Position numbers and translations under genes: made by a program. Source: Lepidodermella squamata (lineage: Eukaryota > Gastrotricha). From it: DNA of 64,000 nt. A model generated the notes under the pieces. It worked only from the letters and a program-made list of their open reading frames with translations. It was not told where the DNA came from and made no database searches. The DNA is taken from positions 434,001 to 498,000 of the forward strand of contig JBLDXI010000012.1 in assembly GCA_047495785.1 (NCBI GenBank), written 5' to 3'. This document shows positions 44,357 through 54,200 of this stretch, piece by piece; position 1 is the first letter of the stretch, and each line of letters starts with the position of its first letter.

Positions 44357-44977
44357 TCAATTTGCTTTTTTCACAGAGTCTTTCGAAACGGCAGGGTTAT
44401 TGATGGCCATGTAAAGGTTTAAAGTGAGCGAAAACGTTAGCCAGGCTATATAAGGCACCAACAAATAGGCAGCAGTCGTTGAAATCGGGTAAAACAGAGC
44501 AATTGTTGCAGCGATTGTTACCCACAAAGCGAGCAGGTTGAACAATGCCAGTGATAACAAGCCTTTCCCGAAAAATAGGAAGTTCCATAGCAGGTTCAAA
44601 AACAAACAGATTGCGTAAGTAATAGCCGGCAGGGTAATACTAACGCCATTGGATGCATGCTCATGCCATACTATATGAATCGAAAATCGGTGGTTTTCGT
44701 TAATTAGATTACTTCGTTAATTAATCACCTAAATACGATGCGTAGCCAGATGTTATGTATAAAGGCATCCAAACTACAGGGAACACCCAGTCCGGAGGAT
44801 TCCAGCTAAAATAATAAATTAATTTGTGCTTGTGAGATAAAATTAATAAAATTACGGAGCCTTTTTAACATCTTTGTACCACGTTTGTTTAGCTTTCTTA
44901 CTGGATTTTCCATTGATGATGCCAATGATAACAGGAAGCAAAACAAACGCGGCAAGTGTGCACGTATCGCAAGTCAT
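44357..44977 (-). CDS. TSPO: TSPO-like protein, copy 8 (two introns)
   Basis: Three exons, 44977-44856, 44805-44729 and 44670-44357, give 170 residues. The extra intron falls after S-Y-L, before V-W-H-E-H, and is shared only with copy 9. W-N-P-P-D-W-V-F-P-V-V-W-M-P-L-Y-I-T-S-G has T-S-G for the usual L-M-G. F-L-N-L-L-W-N-F-L-F-F-G keeps the tryptophan. The ending I-N-N-P-A is followed by a charged tail. The first donor is GTAATT, slightly weak. Confidence 0.87.
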
Positions 44978-45155
44978 TTTGCAAAATATGTTAATAGCAC
45001 CTATCCAGAAAATAGTATGGGGTCTTTAGCAATTGATTAAAAATAACGAATCACTGAAAAAGAATACATGGAAGAAGCGGCAACCGAGTATTCAAAATAA
45101 TTGACACCGGAGATCGATAATCAGAGGGAAGATTTGAAAACTCGAAACCAGAGTG

Positions 45156-45768
45156 TTATTTTTGTTTATCTCCAGTTTTAGGAATTCCATCGTTGTGAAG
45201 AGCGACGTAAACGCAGAGGGTTGTAGCCAGGGTAACCCAAAACATGTAAGGCGACAACAAATAGGCAGCTGTTGCCGAAATCGGATAAAATAAGACGATG
45301 CAGGCAGCAACAGATACTCCCAATAGAAAAGAGACAATTGTGGCCAATTTGAAATACCCCCAGTGGAAGAATATTGGAATCCAAATCAAGTTGAAAAACA
45401 GGCTGGAAATGTAGGCGATTGACGGCAACGTAATGTCAACGCCGTGTTTGCTATGCTCTTGCCAAACTAATTGTCAAGTACTCATTAGCAATATTTATCA
45501 AAAAGACAGTTTCTTACCTAAATGAGTGGCATAGCCAGAAGTTAGATATATTATAAACCAAGCAACTGGGATAACTTTCTGCGGAGGATGCCAACTAGAA
45601 AATTTGATTTTTAATTTCAATAATAATCCTAATTCTTTGAACTTACGGTGCCTTTTTAAGATCCTTGTACCACGTTTTTGTAGCTTTCGATGTTAATCCA
45701 AAACCTGACCAGCCTAGTGCAAAAGGGACGAGAATGTGGGCGGCCAAAGACCACGGTGAATCAGTCAT
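45156..45768 (-). CDS. TSPO: TSPO-like protein, copy 9 (two introns)
   Basis: Three exons, 45768-45647, 45594-45518 and 45466-45156, give 169 residues, with intron positions and a 77-base middle exon identical to copy 8. The middle exon reads W-H-P-P-Q-K-V-I-P-V-A-W, losing the second tryptophan of W-x-P-P-x-W. F-N-L-I-W-I-P-I-F-F-H-W-G keeps the later tryptophan. The end A-L-H-N-D-G lacks the N-P. Copies 8 and 9 form a clear sub-family. Confidence 0.86.
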
Positions 45769-45980
45769 TTTGTCAAGGCAAAATATCTAATAAATTATAT
45801 GTAAGAACTCATTGCCTTTACTTTAAATAGAAATCATCACTCTTCTTATAGTATAGGCCCAAGACAAAATTCAGAAATTAAAATCGGCAGTTTTATAGCA
45901 AGATATCATTGAAGACGATCAAATAGGAAGACGATTGTCAAAATGTCATGAAATCAAAGCGCAAAAATTATTAGCAGTTT

Positions 45981-46549
45981 TTATGATGACTTAGCATGAG
46001 GTCCATCAGGATTGTAGACTGCGATGTAGAGGTTAAGCGTAAATGCGAGCGAGACCCACGAGATATACGGTATCAACAAGTAAGCCGCAACAGTTGAGAT
46101 CGGGTAGAACACGATAATAGAGCCTAAGATGGTTAACCAGAGCACTGCCATTTCGGCCGCGGCGGTTTTAAACATGCCGAACCAAAAGAATATCGGCGTC
46201 CATAAGGTGTTCAGCACAAGACTTGATCCGTAAACAACAGCTGGTAGGGTGATATCAATCTTGTGTTCATTGTGTTCGCGCCATATCAAGAATGATGAAA
46301 TGCCCATAAGTGTGTAGAGCGTGGTCCAAACGGGGCCAAACACCCAATTCGGAGGATTCCATCTGCAATACAGAATTATCAACAATGCTGTATATTTTTT
46401 CATAGAGCATAATGTGCTTACGGAGCGCGCTTAATGCGTTTATACCATGTTTGAATGGCGCCTCTCGTTAAAAAAGAACCGCTAAATCCGATAAATAATG
46501 GGATGCCAATAAAACCAGATAGAGCGACAATTTCGTCATAAGACAGCAT
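45981..46549 (-). CDS. TSPO: TSPO-like protein, copy 10
   Basis: Two exons, 46549-46422 and 46362-45981, give 169 residues, the vertebrate length. W-N-P-P-N-W-V-F-G-P-V-W-T-T-L-Y-T-L-M-G, L-N-T-L-W-T-P-I-F-F-W-F-G and Y-N-P-D-G are all conserved, making this one of the least diverged copies. The intron is canonical at the family position. It is the upstream-most gene of the array. Confidence 0.92.
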
Positions 46550-47126
46550 TTCCAGTGACAAGAAATAATTGAACAACAAATATATAAAATCTACGGAAAA
46601 ATAAGCTTGTTGTTATTATGATGTCAAGTAAGAATAATTGCTTTTCTCCCTCAAGTGTGCAGTTCTTTAGTGTTAGCGCCAACCGTCTCGCCTTTTATAT
46701 CCTTACACGGCCTTGATAACATGGACACCCCTGATACTTGAGACACATGCATTTACTCTGCTGTTTGCGTATCAGCTGCATGCATTACGAAATACGCTCG
46801 TTCATATCACATAGTCCAATGCAGGCAAGTATATTTATACTGTTTTTGTTCCGTACTATTTTTTGCCATTTACGTGATGGGGAGAAACGAGTAAATGGTG
46901 GCTGAAAAAATCCCCGGGAGCAAAGTGCGCGATCTACCTATTTTGTTTGCTTAGCTCAAATCAGAAAGACGCCACATATCTAATTAAAACAAGGCGTGCC
47001 GTAAAATGATAAAAATCCTAGTTTTCATCGCAGGACATACGCGGGACACAATTAAGGTCACTGTAGTATCTCGCGATGAAAATTAAAATGTCTATCACTG
47101 TCGTGTGGCTCTATTGTTCGTTCATT
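46550..47126. other. Spacer upstream of the TSPO array
   Basis: AT-rich sequence between TSPO copy 10 and a possible small gene. I find no additional TSPO exon (no W-x-P-P-x-W frame) and no RNA gene. Confidence 0.5.
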
Positions 47127-47528
47127 TTAGCAAAACCCACTTGGAAGAGAATAGTCCAAGTTTTGAGTGGTATTATTTGGATCACAACAAATTCGTGCAT
47201 CAACATTATTGCACGCTACTTTTTCTATGAAGTTGTACTTTAGAAATTGCTCGAATACTTTTCCATCGTAACTAACGGATGTGCCAAATTTATCCACGAA
47301 TAGGAAGCACAAATCCTCCAAATTAAACGAAGCGAGCTGAAAAAAACAAAAAATGAACGTGAGAAATAGAGGTTAGTGATTGATGCCCAAGTCTGATATT
47401 GAGGTGTTTACGAAAATACCTATCAACCCGTTTATTAAAGGCATGATTGCTTTTGCATAGAAAAAATATAATGAAGTTTTGACATTCATTAACATGTTAA
47501 TTATTTTACAGCCGAACCAAGCCATCAT
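47127..47528 (-). CDS. Hypothetical small cysteine-containing secreted protein
   Basis: I do not recognise this gene. A well-formed exon (47336-47127) with a pyrimidine-rich acceptor encodes 69 residues with five cysteines (D-L-C, V-A-C, I-C-C-D and a final G-F-C). Upstream, a frame beginning near 47528 carries a hydrophobic stretch (L-Y-F-F-Y-A-K-A-I-M-P-L-I) and a GTAAAC donor at 47411 in matching phase, which would give a signal-peptide-like N-terminus. The start is uncertain (ATGs at 47528, 47495 and 47489). No poly(A) signal close to the stop was seen. Confidence 0.35.
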
Positions 47529-49274
47529 TTTCTCAAATATCAGCAAAAAAATCAAAATTTAATCAACAGGCTTGTTTACGTTATTAAGGTTATTAAGGTT
47601 ATTAAGAACGTTTTGGTTGCGGAAAATATCAATATTACCTGTTATCTTGCGAAAGGAAGCACGGAATTTCTAAGCACGACGTTTCACTTCATGCAAAAGG
47701 AGGCCGCTAAAGTTGACGACGTTCTTTCATGACTCACAATCTGCTGCCCTTTCCCTCATTCAGGGCGGTTCCCCGAAATGGGCAATCAAGTCAGGCATCT
47801 CAGCGTCTCCGGTAGTATAGTAACGATCAATGATCATCAGCACTGATAAATCTGTTTATGCATCTTAGCTCTTGACTGAGCAATTTCGGGAAGGTGAAAA
47901 GAGCTCTGCTGATGTGTGTTATATACATCTGTATAATTAGATGAGATACCAGTCTAGTGGATGCAGTAAAATAGTATCAGAATACTAGCAGACTAGTTTT
48001 TCACTCCGAGGAGTTCAACAGCCGCGCGAGCAGTTCGACCAGCTTGAGGAAAGAAGGATGTTTGATAATAATCACCGACCGTCGGTGGTACTGCTGGCTA
48101 TGCACCCCTTAGCACCCGCTACGATCACATGCAAGAACAGCAACTTGTAATGTCCAATGAAGCGAATGGCCATTGTTGTAACAGTCTCAAATCTTGGAGT
48201 GAAGGTTTTAGCGTATCATGGATATCATACACAGCCGCCTGAGCTGTTTCCGGTGATCGAGAAGAGTCCACGCCGCTTTGGGCAGACCATTAGTAACGCA
48301 GCTAAAGGCTATAGAATTAAATGGGTAACATATAAAATTATCATCATCAGATAAGGCTGTGCCAAAAGAACTGCTGTGTCCCAGTAAACACGGCCGAAGA
48401 AAACTTACCGCGCAAACGCGCGAAACTAATTTAAATAATGTTTGGAAACTTTGTTAAAAAATTACACTGTACATTTTATTTGCGTTACTAGAAATAAATG
48501 TTTACAAATGTGATAAACGTTCTAACTCGCAATATTTTTTTGGTTTTTTTTTTTGATAACTTTTTTCGTGATCTCGAGTATAGCACCATTTCAAGTTTCA
48601 AGCTTGTTGAATGGGACCTGAACCTTGTATTCTGTATTCCCAGGGCAGATTGCCGGAGACCTGGAGTTTGTTAGGAAACCTTAAAACTTGTGAAAATCAA
48701 GTTTTATTTCTCAAAAATCGTAACAAATACGTAATGGTAACCACGCCTTGTTCGAAGCTCGAATCCTACCAAATCTTTCATGCCACCATATTCATTTTAT
48801 CTATTAAAACTGGCTCGTTAAAGCCCGGGGTGCACCTTTACCCCAGTGTTTAATGTTCAATGGTCAGCCCGCGAAACGGGCATCGATCAATAGCGCCCTC
48901 CTTGAACTTTGAAATTCATCATTTTGATTTTACGCAATAGCCTTGTTGCTCTAAAAGAACGCCTTTTGCTACCCGTGACCCCTATACCTGGTCCTATTTG
49001 CAGCGACAGAGCCGTGTATCCCGACAATAAGCTCAAAGCTCGAAAGTGTTTTTTCTTTCATTGATAGTTGATAGATTGCTCGATTTATGCTCGATTATTG
49101 CAATGTCCGAACAGGTTTTCTCAGCGATCGCTTTTACCTATACTTCCTCTAATGCTGTGTACTGCGGACTAAACTTGGTTAATGCACACAATTTTCCTGT
49201 CTACTTGTTACCTACCTGTCGCATTTTCTAGCTTATAGACAACTATTATCTAAAAGCGCGAGAACATTTATAAA
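47529..49274. other. Spacer upstream of mitochondrial cyclophilin
   Basis: Three copies of TTATTAAGG occur near 47580-47610. A stretch at 48058-48300 contains overlapping short open frames in more than one phase and an AATAAA near 48493, and could be a small spliced gene, but I cannot build a model. The rest shows nothing recognisable. Confidence 0.35.
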
Positions 49275-49915
49275 ATGTTAAAAGTCGGTCAAACGTTGTA
49301 TTCATTTCGTATCGTTTCGTCGCGATTTTTCAGTGCGAAAGCTTCCCCAAGGGTGTTTTTTGACGTCTCTGTTGATGATAAGAAGGAAGGAAAGATAGTC
49401 TTCGAACTGTTTTCTGACACTGTGCCGAAAACTGCTGAAAACTTCCGCGCCCTATGCACGGGTGAGAAAGGTACTGGAAAATCGGGAAAGCCCTTACACT
49501 TCAAAGGTTCAATCTTCCATCGAGTTATTCCCAAGTTTATGGCACAGGGCGGTGACTTTACTCGCGGTATTTCTGTCTTTAAATGAATATAATTCTGTTT
49601 TTAATCGTTAAATATTGTGCAGGTAATGGCACTGGTGGTGAAAGCATTTACGGCGCCAAGTTCCCTGATGAGAACTTTAAATTGAAGCATGATATTCCCG
49701 GTCTTTTATCTATGGCGAATGCTGGTCCCAATACTAATGGTTCCCAGTTCTTCATTACTTTTGTGCCTTGCCCTTGGTTAGACGGGAAACACGTTGTATT
49801 TGGTAAAGTTGTAGAGGGACTGGAAATCTTGAAGAAACTTGAAGCTCTCGGCTCTGCCTCTGGTCAAACCAAGAAGCGTATCGTTGTTTCAGACAGCGGC
49901 GAAGTCAAGGCCTAG
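49275..49915 (+). CDS. PPIF: Mitochondrial-type cyclophilin (peptidyl-prolyl isomerase)
   Basis: Two exons, 49275-49566 and 49623-49915, give 194 residues. Cyclophilins isomerise X-Pro bonds; the D/F type acts in the mitochondrial matrix on the permeability transition pore. The first 28 residues are basic and hydroxylated with no acids ([11 protein letters not shown]), as in a mitochondrial presequence. The catalytic core is complete: [15 protein letters not shown], then [17 protein letters not shown]. The ending S-G-E-V is typical. Only 98 bp separate its stop from the next start. Confidence 0.92.
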
Positions 49916-50013
49916 AATCCAATTGTGTCGCTCATACACAAAATTAATCGAACTTTGTGCCTTTAAATAATTTACTAAACATTTTGTTTTGTATTAGATA
50001 GTTTTACTTTGCT

Positions 50014-51012
50014 ATGTCCGGGAAGAAATCTGGTGGTGAGGAAGCGGAGCCGTCTGATCAGTTTGACGGATCTGATGTGGAACAGTCTGAAGATGTTTCA
50101 GAGGTTGAACAAAGTCCTGGAAATATGTCTAGCGACGGCGAAAATGCCGTGCGTCAGCGCCGCAACCAGTCCGGTGAAGAGGAGTTCTCCGATGGTGGCT
50201 CACCTTTGCCCGCTAACAATGATACAGATGATGAAAAGGGAAAAGTAAATGTTTTTTTCTGGGGCGTTGTAGCTCTTGTTATGGCTGTCGGTTTGCTTGG
50301 TTTGTATTACGCCGGCCAACCCGATAGCCCTGCTTCATCCCACCCGCTCATGGCTGACGTCAGCAATGTGATCAAGAAATTCAACTTATCTGCGTCGGTT
50401 AATAAAAATATGATGGCAACGTTCAGTGAGATGATTGAAAGCCAGCGACCCGTCGTTGTTTTTGTTGCTTCATCGGAACCCGGCCACGTCAACCCAGCTG
50501 TTACTCAGTGCCTTTTCAAGTCACTTATTCGTAAGTTTAGCGATCACTACAAGCCCAAAAGTGAAGCGAAGAAGATCGACCTTCGAAATTCGCTCACTTC
50601 GATCAAGGAGAAGTGCACTGAAGGCGATGTTTCGCGTTGTGTTTCGAATAAATTTATCGAGTTGTTTAAAACTTCGCTTGAAAACACCAAAGTGCTGTGG
50701 ATTGATGGCTTGGAAGCTTTGAACTACGATCCTGGACTCATTGTATCGATGAACAGCTTTGCTGACCACAGCGAAGCCCCGGTTAAACAATCTTTGATTT
50801 TCATTACCGCCAACTTTGAGGGTGATGCCAAGAAGCCGATTACCACTGCTACAAAGTCGTACTTCCAAAAGATCTGGACCAAGAATTCAAAGGGGTGCAA
50901 AGTCGGTGATATTTCTTGCATGACCACCGACAATTTCCATGCTGTTTGGACTCGCATTGGCGAGTTTGTGATCGACGCTAAGGGTCTTTCAAGCTTGCCA
51001 GACTTTTGTTAA
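50014..51012 (+). CDS. Torsin-activating cofactor, LAP1/LULL1-like
   Basis: An intronless frame of 332 residues. An acidic, serine-rich N-terminal segment (1-75) is followed by one transmembrane helix near 79-99 (F-F-W-G-V-V-A-L-V-M-A-V-G-L-L-G-L) and a luminal domain to the end: a type II topology. The luminal part resembles the torsin-activating domain of TOR1AIP1/2: R-P-V-V-V-F-V-A at the first strand, K-V-L-W-I-D-G, S-L-I-F-I-T-A-N, and a late A-V-W-T-R-I-G-E-F-V-I matching the family's L-W-S-R-I-x-x-L-V. Torsin cofactors supply an arginine finger to torsin AAA+ ATPases at the nuclear envelope and ER. Identity is weak, so the assignment rests on architecture and the last motif. It is 98 bp downstream of the cyclophilin. 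Confidence 0.68.
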   Translation: MSGKKSGGEEAEPSDQFDGSDVEQSEDVSEVEQSPGNMSSDGENAVRQRRNQSGEEEFSDGGSPLPANNDTDDEKGKVNVFFWGVVALVMAVGLLGLYYAGQPDSPASSHPLMADVSNVIKKFNLSASVNKNMMATFSEMIESQRPVVVFVASSEPGHVNPAVTQCLFKSLIRKFSDHYKPKSEAKKIDLRNSLTSIKEKCTEGDVSRCVSNKFIELFKTSLENTKVLWIDGLEALNYDPGLIVSMNSFADHSEAPVKQSLIFITANFEGDAKKPITTATKSYFQKIWTKNSKGCKVGDISCMTTDNFHAVWTRIGEFVIDAKGLSSLPDFC

Positions 51013-51290
51013 TTGAGGGTCAAACTCTCTGAACAGCAAATCACGTTTTTTGAGAGTCCAATCTCAACATTTTGGTGGTTGGAATAACAATAATGGAGAG
51101 CAATATCCTATATATCCTATATAAAATATCTGAAATACGTGTGCATAGAAGCTCCGATTCATGTGTTCTCGCTTTCCATTTGATGAAAACGCTTTCAGAA
51201 TATCATCCGGGTGTAAATTTAACAATAGTCATTGCTTATTTATGGATTTTTTTTCTGTATTTCATAGGTTTTTATCCTTAACTAACCCTG

Positions 51291-54200
51291 ATGGCCCTCA
51301 AACCCCGGCCAAAAGTGATAGCCGACGAGTTATTTGAAAGATGGCTTCGAAAGCCGGGGACTTTGGATCTTCTCAATGCGGCTCTCAACAAAATCGCCAA
51401 AGGTAATTTTTCTCTCGATTTGATTGTTTTTTTGAATAAATGAATTTGATAGGCGAAACACCTCTTGATTCAATCGGCTCCGGTGCAAGTTCACCCCAAG
51501 CCTCTGAAGTTCCAGCGCTTTCCCTCGGTTCTTCTTCACGACCCTCAGCCGTTGGATTGGCGGCGCCGCCTAAGGGCTCGTCGAGTCCAGCTGCGACTAA
51601 CAGTCCACGCCGCCAAGTCTTCACGGAACAAACCAACAAAGTTCTGGTGAGTTGCTATTGTTGACTTGCAATTTTCCCAATCTCATCGATTTTCCCATCA
51701 TCGTCGTCTCATCCGGGACACAGATAATGAGATCAGCCTGTTTCTTAAGGACTAGTGCAGTAGGAAAATGCAGTCTAGAAAACGAAAAAAAAATCAATTT
51801 GTTCATTCGAATGAACACAAAATATACAGCAGTAATGCGCCTTGATAACGACGATATTAGTAATTATTTTACAAAATATTGAAATCGCTCTCAGCATCGG
51901 TTATCAGGAGCATATTATCAATAGCAAATTAACGCGAATTGTTGCTATATTTATTTTCAGTTGAGCGACCTCAATTCACAACAGTTATATATTTTTCGTA
52001 CCTCCATATAATTATTTGTCCACTTTATTGTCAATTTTGGTGAAAACTCTTAGCCGGTGTTCTACTTGCAACGCCAACATCTCGAACCCCTTAGTAGTAC
52101 ATGATGCCAGCGCATAGATATGCCTGTTGACGGTGATTTTCAAACACTCGTTACTTACAACTTGTATCTTCGTGCTGCACAAAAGAAGCCGAGGTGTTGT
52201 TGATGGTGTTGTTGTTGTTGTTATTTGTCGTCGTGGCCAGGCATCAAATGATATTCCCAAGGCACTCTCTGTCGCACGTATAAACACATGCGTATCTCGT
52301 ACAAAAGAGATTGACGTCAAAGAGGTGGCACAAGCACGCCATCGTTTTAGAGCTTATTTATCTCCAGCGATTGGATGCTAAAGTTGAGTAAGTGTTGTTT
52401 GCCCCCTTTTTCACTTGTGCTTATTCGTTGCGCGCACCTCGTAGCAGGAAAAAAAACGAAACGATGCATCAGCGTTTCGACTCATCAGGCAGCTATTTTT
52501 TATATACACCCCAGTATAACAGAAACCAGCCTTGTAGCCGTAATTTGACCCAACTGCGCGGCTAATGTGTCTGCCTTATTACTATACTATTAAGTAGTTG
52601 GTATATCTATAACGCATTTGCCTCACCTTTTCTTTATCATATACTATATAAAAACCATATGCTGTAGGAGATACTTAACCATCATAGTTGACCTTCCTTT
52701 ATCTTCATTAAGGCAGATTATAGTTCGTTAAGCGTAGGCTAATCATTTGTCCCAATCACTGCTGCTGGTTTCGATTAGTAGCAGCCTATTGCGATCGGTG
52801 TTTTTGCGCCGATATTAATAAATCTACCTGCGTCTGCGTTACGAGATTGCCGATAACAAGCTGCTATCATGTAGGGAAAAAATGCCTTGTAATTAGCCGG
52901 CTTGAGTCTTCTCTCATGACGCGCGTTCGATCAAGCTTTTAATATCTCTCTCTATGACGCCCTGTTCATCTCAATTCATTTAAAATCAGCTGCACTTAGT
53001 CCGGATAGGTTGCTATCTCTGCGAAGCCTTTAAAATTGATTTTTTCTCTCTTCATTTTGCGTAGCTTTGAGTGCACTACATAATTGAAAGTTTCTCGCGT
53101 CGTCGTCTTCTGACGGCTGTACATGATCAGCGATAACCTCGCATCGTTTTGCTGCTGTCTATATGGGCGACACGGTAGCTGCTTGTAGTAGCAGTGATTT
53201 TGAGAAGCTCGTAGCATCGCCTGTTTATTACGTGACGGTGCGAGCCGCTCCTCTGCGCGCTACTTTGATCGATCACCGCGCCTCACGCTCGGTTCACGCG
53301 TGCGATCTGTGCCTCGCCGCGACTAGTCTTGGTTATTCCGACTGCGCTTGCTCCATCCACTACGGCTTCTGTACGTCAGTCGTGTTGGAAAAAGCAAAAG
53401 ACGACGAGTCAACGCAGCTTCTCTGCCCTGTTCCTGTACCTATCAAACTCGTAGACCCCTCCTGTCCGCCCGTTAAACCCGCCCCACCGAAACGAACCTT
53501 TAAACAGCCTATTAGCCAGCACTTGTTAGATTGGCAAAGCAAGAGCGCTAACATGTTACTAGGCGGGCTGGATTCAGCCTCGAAACAGCCACCTCTAGCC
53601 CTGCTGTCTTCGGCGGCGAATGCAGCGAAATCGCTGATTGATCGAGTGAAGGCGGGGGAAGGATTCCGCAGCAGTGCAACGAGTTCTGCGACGTCTTCAT
53701 CGCCTCCGAATCCTTCGCTATTCTCGTCATTTGCATTCTCGCCGGGCGGTCCGCCGAAATCGCCAGCAGACGGTCCGCCTTTCCACAATTTCGGCCGGCA
53801 CAGCCTGTCTAATATTCACGGCGATTTGCCACCGCCGCCTAATCACGCTCCTCACGCTCCTAACGAGCATTTCATCGTGCGAGTCCCGGCCACTCACATG
53901 GGTCTGAGCGGGCCGCTGAGTCCAACATCGACGTCAGCCGCATTTTTAAGGCGGTCTTCGGCTCCGCCTTCAGTCGCTCCATTATCACATAATTCGGTTA
54001 ATAAACAGGATTTGGCATTGATAGCAATTTTAGGCGATTGTGTCCCCGGGATATGGGCATCAAATTACAATCATCTCTCATCTTATTTTTTCGCGCTCAA
54101 CTAAAAAATTAATCATCCATTAAGAGGGACGCATCAATCACGAGATAAGTAAAACCAGGATTTTATCGATTGAAGAATTTTTTATTCATTTTAATGATTA

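Noticed and set aside
48058-48360. Overlapping short frames that look partly protein-like
   Set aside because: No single model with consistent frame and splice sites could be built.
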